Source of the DNA: DATJXG01 sp035500455
GTDB lineage: Bacteria; Acidobacteriota; Terriglobia; Terriglobales; Acidobacteriaceae
NCBI GenBank assembly: GCA_035500455.1
Contig: DATJXG010000044.1
Coordinates: forward strand, 1 to 8,306
DNA length: 8,306 nucleotides
Direction: 5' to 3'
The notes beneath the pieces were generated by a model. It worked only from the letters and a program-made list of their open reading frames with translations. It did no database searches and had not been told where the DNA came from. Both the position numbers and the translations under genes were made by a program. Shown here piece after piece: positions 5,647 through 8,306 of the stretch. Each line of letters begins with the position of its first letter. The first letter of the stretch is position 1.

Positions 5647-7041
5647 GTGGACTCGACCCGTACGCGGTTCCAGATACTCGTGGTTGATCCAGCTCGGGAC
5701 ACTTTTGAGCGCTTGGCCCAGATGCTGGCGTCAGAAGATGTTCATCTAACCTCGTCCTCCACCGCCGAAGAAGCCCTGGAACAAACCCAGCGCTTGCGGC
5801 CGCAAATCATCCTTTCCGAGCAATCTCTCCCCGGCATCAGCGGCCTTTCCCTCATGGACCAGGTTCTCGCCGGCGATCCCGGTATCGACTTCATTCTCCT
5901 GACCTCCGACCGCAGCGAAGAACTGGCGGTGGATGCCATTCGCCGCGGGGCGACCGACTGCCTCATCAAGCCGCTCGACGCCGCCAAACTGCAGGAGTCG
6001 ATCCACAAGCTGGTCGCGCAGGCTGAAATCCGCCAGAAGACGGCCGTGCTCGACCACGAACTGCTCGATGTCTACCAGTTCGAAGGCATGGTCGGCCGCA
6101 GTCCCCTCATGCTGGAAGTCTTCGCCAAAGTTCGCCGCATCGCCCCCCACTTCCGCACCGTGCTGGTCACCGGCGCCACCGGCACCGGCAAGGAACTCGT
6201 CGCTCACGCCCTGCACAAACACAGCCCGGTACACGCTTCCCCCTTCGCCGTGTGCAATTGCTCCGCCCTGGTCGAGACTCTGCTGGAGAGCGAACTGTTC
6301 GGCTATGTGAAGGGCGCCTTCACCGGCGCCAACCAGGACAAGCGGGGAATTTTCGAATACGCCAACGGGGGCACCGTATTCCTCGATGAGATCGGCGAAC
6401 TTCCTCTGCTCGCCCAGGCCAAGCTCTTACGCGTCCTGCAGAATAGCGAAGTGCAGCGCGTGGGATCGCCGGTCCGCCACCGTGTAGACGTGCGGGTGAT
6501 TGCCGCCACCCACCGCGACCTCAGAAAAATGGTGGCGCAGGGCCAGTTTCGTGAAGACCTGTTTTACCGCCTCTCCGTGGTTGAGATTTCCGTCCCCCGC
6601 CTGGCCCAGCGCCGGGAGGATCTGCCGCTCCTGCAGCGCCACTTCCTGGAAAAGTACTCCCACCTCTACCAAAAAGACGTAGTCGGCATGACCCGTCGCG
6701 CCCAGGCTCGCCTCGCTGGACACCACTGGCCGGGCAACGTCCGCGAACTGGAAAATGTGATCAGCAGCAGTTGCATCATGGCCGTGGGCAGAGTCATCGA
6801 CCTGCAGGATCTGCCCGAGGTTTTCCGCGCCGCCTCGGTCGATCCCAGCTCTGACAGCGAGGAGCTGCTTTCCCTGCACGAACTGCAGCGCCGCCATCTG
6901 CTGCGCGTGCTCAATCTGGTGCAGGGCAACAAGGCGCGGGCGGCGGAAATCCTCGGCGTGGGCCGCAATACGATTTACCAGATGCTCGGCCGCTACCGCA
7001 GCGGAAGCCCGCACCCCCATTCACCCAAAGGCAACGCCTAG
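5647..7041 (+). CDS. Sigma54-dependent transcriptional activator with degenerate receiver domain
   Basis: This 464-residue NtrC-family protein binds DNA and uses ATP to open sigma54-RNA polymerase promoters. Domains in order: receiver (about 8-125), AAA+ domain (about 146-370), Fis-type helix-turn-helix (about 415-450, ending NKARAAEILGVGRNTIYQMLGRY). In the AAA+ domain, Walker A is GATGTGKE (176-183, where most relatives have GESGTGKE), the sigma54-contact loop is an intact GAFTGA (223-228), and Walker B is GGTVFLDEIGE (241-251). In the receiver, Asp14, Thr86 and Lys108 are kept, but Pro15 replaces the second acidic residue and Glu58 stands where the phosphorylated Asp belongs (SEQSLPG). It is probably not phosphorylated, and Glu may mimic the active state. 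Start is GTG with AGGGG 7 nt upstream. Position after motAB suggests a flagellar regulator (FlrC/FlgR/FleQ-like), but the exact ortholog is unclear. No sensor kinase is in view. Confidence 0.92.
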   Translation: MDSTRTRFQILVVDPARDTFERLAQMLASEDVHLTSSSTAEEALEQTQRLRPQIILSEQSLPGISGLSLMDQVLAGDPGIDFILLTSDRSEELAVDAIRRGATDCLIKPLDAAKLQESIHKLVAQAEIRQKTAVLDHELLDVYQFEGMVGRSPLMLEVFAKVRRIAPHFRTVLVTGATGTGKELVAHALHKHSPVHASPFAVCNCSALVETLLESELFGYVKGAFTGANQDKRGIFEYANGGTVFLDEIGELPLLAQAKLLRVLQNSEVQRVGSPVRHRVDVRVIAATHRDLRKMVAQGQFREDLFYRLSVVEISVPRLAQRREDLPLLQRHFLEKYSHLYQKDVVGMTRRAQARLAGHHWPGNVRELENVISSSCIMAVGRVIDLQDLPEVFRAASVDPSSDSEELLSLHELQRRHLLRVLNLVQGNKARAAEILGVGRNTIYQMLGRYRSGSPHPHSPKGNA

Positions 7042-7056
7042 GCGGCGGAAGGGTTC

Positions 7057-7146
7057 CGATTGCCGATTTCCGACTGACCATTGCTGATTGCTGATTTCCA
7101 AGATGTGGGGCGCGGGCCCCATCAGGCAAAAGTCAACAATCAGCAA
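7057..7146. repeat. 7-bp repeat array with inverted copy after the regulator gene
   Basis: Six units follow one another exactly at 7057-7098: CGATTGC, CGATTTC, CGACTGA, CCATTGC, TGATTGC, TGATTTC. The complementary strand of about 7131-7146 carries two more (TGATTGT, TGACTTT). TTGCTGATT (7081-7089 and again 7088-7096) is the exact complement of AATCAGCAA (7138-7146). Between the arms lies a 6-bp GC hairpin (7106-7121). It starts 16 bp after the regulator stop codon and could form the 3' end structure of its mRNA. Confidence 0.8.
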
Positions 7147-7355
7147 CTTCCCCGCATCGAACAGGAGCTTTTCAAATTCCTCCAAACTCCCTGTCCAGAG
7201 CCGGATTCGCCGGATATTCACAACGCTGTAACCTACGCTGAGCGCCCTGACTTCATGATTCCTTTCGGCAAATATGCATGAATTGCGCACGGTGTCCGCA
7301 TGCGTGACACGGCCTCGCCCCGGCTGCACAGAATTTTGTTCACCGGGCTGTGAAC

Positions 7356-7405
7356 TGCCTGCACTCGATTGCTGTGAAAGCAGATAGAGGCGGGCATTTT
7401 TATTT
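7356..7405 (+). terminator. Intrinsic terminator upstream of the RNA unit
   Basis: TGCCTGC (7356-7362) pairs fully with GCGGGCA (7390-7396), with one T-G wobble, and is followed at once by TTTTTATTT. The 27-nt loop can hold a small inner hairpin. A second hairpin, GTTCAC/GTGAAC (7338-7355), abuts it. It would stop transcripts from the regulator gene or from an unseen short RNA before the downstream unit. Confidence 0.55.
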
Positions 7406-7431
7406 GACTCCTCCAACAGAAGGAGTAAAAA
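7404..7431 (+). promoter_or_regulatory. Candidate housekeeping promoter with a dyad in its spacer
   Basis: TTGACT (7404-7409) matches the -35 consensus at five of six bases. TAAAAA (7426-7431) lies 16 bp downstream and matches TATAAT at four of six. An inverted repeat, ACTCCT (7407-7412) and AGGAGT (7421-7426), spans the spacer and touches both elements, so a repressor bound there would block polymerase. The predicted start near 7438 falls at the edge of the RNA's first helix, which is a slight misfit. Confidence 0.35.
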
Positions 7432-7435
7432 CATA

Positions 7436-7766
7436 CTCGTTCTTCGACACCTTCTAAGTTTTCCCGGTTGGCGTAGCGTCCGGGGCTCGAGCGCGGTCGC
7501 GGCTCACATCGCAAGATGGCGGGTCGAAGGCCAGCAAGGGTCTATAGCAAAGCGCTGGTCGAGGCGAACGAGAAGATCTGTTGAAGGCAGGATAGAGTCC
7601 CGAGGCGTTGAGCAGGTTTATCCGGTTGGCGGTAAGCCCGGAGCCCGAGTGACGATCGCGCGTCGCAACCCGCAAGGAAGCGGCGAGTGCAGGTCGGCAA
7701 GGGTCTAACGCGAGCTACTGGCCGAGACGAATGGGCTCAACACCACCTCGGGACTCTTAAATTTTT
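7436..7766 (+). ncRNA. Candidate structured non-coding RNA made of two tandem related domains
   Basis: Two related copies start near 7457 and 7615, 158 bp apart. Shared blocks are CCGGTTGGCG, CGCAAG, GCAAGGGTCTA (identical 11 nt) and a CTGGYCGAGRCGAA block. Matching helices occur in both. Hairpin 1: CCCGG/CCGGG (7463-7467/7480-7484) and TCCGG/CCGGA (7621-7625/7638-7642), a C-G to U-A swap. Hairpin 2: GAG-CGC/GCG-CTC (7489-7505, one bulge) and 7649-7654/7661-7666. Hairpin 3: CATC-GCAA-GATG (7507-7518), weaker in copy 2. Hairpin 4: 7529-7535/7554-7560 and 7692-7697/7718-7723, both presenting AAGGGTCTA in the loop. Closing helices: CTCGTTC/GAACGAG (7436-7442/7566-7572) for copy 1; GTTGAGC/GCTCAAC (7607-7613/7735-7741) plus a 12-bp helix for copy 2. 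I recognise no known RNA class. A cis-acting switch is unlikely because no gene follows on this strand, so a free-standing RNA is the better reading. Confidence 0.65.
7746..7766 (+). terminator. 3' end of the RNA unit: 12-bp stem arm and T-rich tail
   Basis: CCTCGGGACTCT (7746-7757) is the exact complement of AGAGTCCCGAGG (7594-7605) and is followed by TAAATTTTTG. The 5' arm is 140 nt upstream, so the whole second domain sits in the loop. The T-run starts 4 nt after the stem, making this an unusual terminator or simply the RNA's end helix. The T-rich side fixes the plus strand as the transcribed one. Confidence 0.5.
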
Positions 7767-7780
7767 GTAGCCCCAAGTTG

Positions 7781-7950
7781 TGGCGCGGGCATTCGTACCC
7801 GCGAAGGTTGATCCTGCCCCACGCATTCCCCAAATCATTAGCGACAGTTGTCTTTGCGACTTTTGCGGTTAATTCCTGACCGCAAGCGTCTCCCCAAAAC
7901 GGTGGGCATGATTTGAGAAGCGAAGACGCGGGCAGGGAGTGCCCGCGCCA
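7781..7950. repeat. Inverted pair of REP-like palindromes (possible MITE)
   Basis: The stretch starts TGGCGCGGGCA (7781-7791) and ends with its exact complement TGCCCGCGCCA (7940-7950), an 11-bp terminal inverted repeat. Each end is also a palindrome: CGCGGG...CCCGCG at 7784-7803 and CGCGGGCA/TGCCCGCG at 7927-7947. Inside, TTGCGGT (7863-7869) pairs with ACCGCAA (7879-7885), and AAATCAT (from about 7835) with ATGATTT. The layout resembles paired REP elements or a short non-autonomous transposon. No target duplication is visible at the edges. Confidence 0.6.
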
Positions 7951-7970
7951 GCGTCCTGACTGATGCCGAG

Positions 7971-8306
7971 TTAGTTAATGTCGAACTGCTCCTGGTGAAG
8001 CGCGGGATCGCTCTTCACGATCACCGTCTTCTTGGTCAACTCTTCCAGTTCCAGGAGTGCTTTGCCGTTATTGCCTTTCAGCGCCTTGGCCACTTCCGGG
8101 TTTACCCGTAGCATCACGTCGGAGTGCTCGAGGTGCTTGGAAATCTTCCGCATCTCGACATAAATCTCATTGCACACCGTACCCACCGACTTCACGAATC
8201 CCGTAGAGGCGCAATAAGGACAGGGCGCGCCGATCGTACGTTCCAGCGACTGCTTCACCCGCTTGCGAGTAATCGCCACCAGGCCGAAATCGTTGAACTG
8301 CAGCGC
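7971..8306 (-). CDS. Ribonuclease E/G family protein, C-terminal 111 residues (partial)
   Basis: The frame runs in from the right edge and stops at TAA (complement of 7971-7973). The 111 visible residues begin ALQFNDFGLVAITRKRVKQSLE, the conserved end of the RNase E/G catalytic region, where the DFGLV Asp belongs to the metal-binding DNase I-like subdomain. Next comes CPYC (Cys29 and Cys32 of the fragment), the CPxC zinc-link through which two subunits share a zinc ion. The usual GxG after it is STG here. A small domain of about 70 residues follows (TVCNEIYVEMRKISKHL...ALLELEELTKKTVIVKSDPALHQEQFDIN), as in RNase G-type proteins. There is no long disordered scaffold as in E. coli RNase E, so this is RNase G-like. 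The family cuts single-stranded RNA in rRNA maturation and mRNA decay. A GTG at 8279-8277 lies inside the conserved block and is not the start. Confidence 0.92.
   Translation of the reverse strand, partial: ALQFNDFGLVAITRKRVKQSLERTIGAPCPYCASTGFVKSVGTVCNEIYVEMRKISKHLEHSDVMLRVNPEVAKALKGNNGKALLELEELTKKTVIVKSDPALHQEQFDIN

Larger units (their letters stand above)
7042..7970. other. 929-bp gene-free region
   Basis: No open frame here looks like a protein: the short ones start within repeats or hairpins and resemble no family. The region holds a 7-bp repeat array (7057-7146), a GC hairpin TGGGGC/GCCCCA (7106-7121), dyads GTGTC/GACAC around CGCATGCG (7292-7310) and GTTCAC/GTGAAC (7338-7355), an intrinsic terminator (7356-7405), a candidate promoter, a two-copy structured RNA (7436-7766) and a REP/MITE-like inverted pair (7781-7950). 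From 7150 to 7290 I see nothing specific. Confidence 0.75.

Noticed and set aside
741..7146. CRISPR array.
   Set aside because: The repeats are 7 bp and contiguous, with no spacers or cas genes.
7021..7434. 137-codon minus-strand frame, and shorter frames at 7081-7281 and 7233-7675.
   Set aside because: They run through repeat arrays, terminator stems and the structured RNA, lack ribosome sites and resemble no protein.
7621..7645. Twister ribozyme-like stretch GTAAGCCCGGA.
   Set aside because: It resembles only one hairpin of twister; the required GGAGGG segment and closing stem are missing, and the second copy of the RNA does not keep the motif.
7594..7760. Possible RNase P RNA: CTGGCCGAGACGAATG recalls a conserved 3' part of that RNA, GGATAGAGTCC loosely recalls its 5' conserved block, and the unit is about 330 nt long.
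   Set aside because: The universal GAGGAAAGTCC and ACAGAA...GGCTTA blocks are not present, and RNase P RNA is not built of two repeated halves. A cmsearch with the RNase P models would settle it.

Overview
The window is a piece of a flagellar motility locus from a GC-rich Gram-negative bacterium. Gene content (FlbD-family protein, a MotB beginning YADFITLLFAFF, a short FliD, an RNase E/G-family gene nearby) and the intergenic 7-bp repeat arrays make an acidobacterium my best guess. That placement is an inference from gene style, not a proven assignment.

Layout. Positions 2-166 (+) are the C-terminal end of a PIN-domain protein. On the minus strand lie flagellin (3157-2309), the filament cap fliD (2186-834) and the chaperone fliS (723-265), read in that order and separated by strong hairpins. 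Facing away from them across a 362-bp divergent control region (3158-3519) is a plus-strand series: flbD (3520-3789), motA (3843-4622) and motB (4619-5386, overlapping motA by 4 bp), then a sigma54-dependent activator (5647-7041). A 929-bp gene-free stretch (7042-7970) follows, and the window closes with the C-terminal end of a minus-strand RNase E/G-family gene.

How it fits together. The minus-strand operon makes the filament, its cap and its export chaperone; the plus-strand genes make the stator and a regulator. The control region carries a good -24/-12 (sigma54) promoter facing flbD-motAB and a sigma28-type -10 element facing flagellin. The regulator has an intact GAFTGA loop for contacting sigma54, so it is a natural candidate to drive the -24/-12 promoter. 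Its receiver domain has Glu58 where the phosphorylated Asp should be, which suggests activity without phosphorylation.

Most unusual. In the gene-free stretch, positions about 7436-7766 hold two tandem, related copies (158 bp apart) of a sequence that folds into matching hairpins with compensating base changes. Both carry an identical 11-nt loop stretch, each copy has its own closing helix, and the second ends in a 12-bp stem followed by a T-rich run. With a terminator just upstream and a possible promoter, this looks like an independent structured non-coding RNA that I cannot match to a known class. Three gene spacers also carry 7-bp-period repeat arrays with inverted partners or self-complementary units, and a REP/MITE-like inverted pair lies at 7781-7950.
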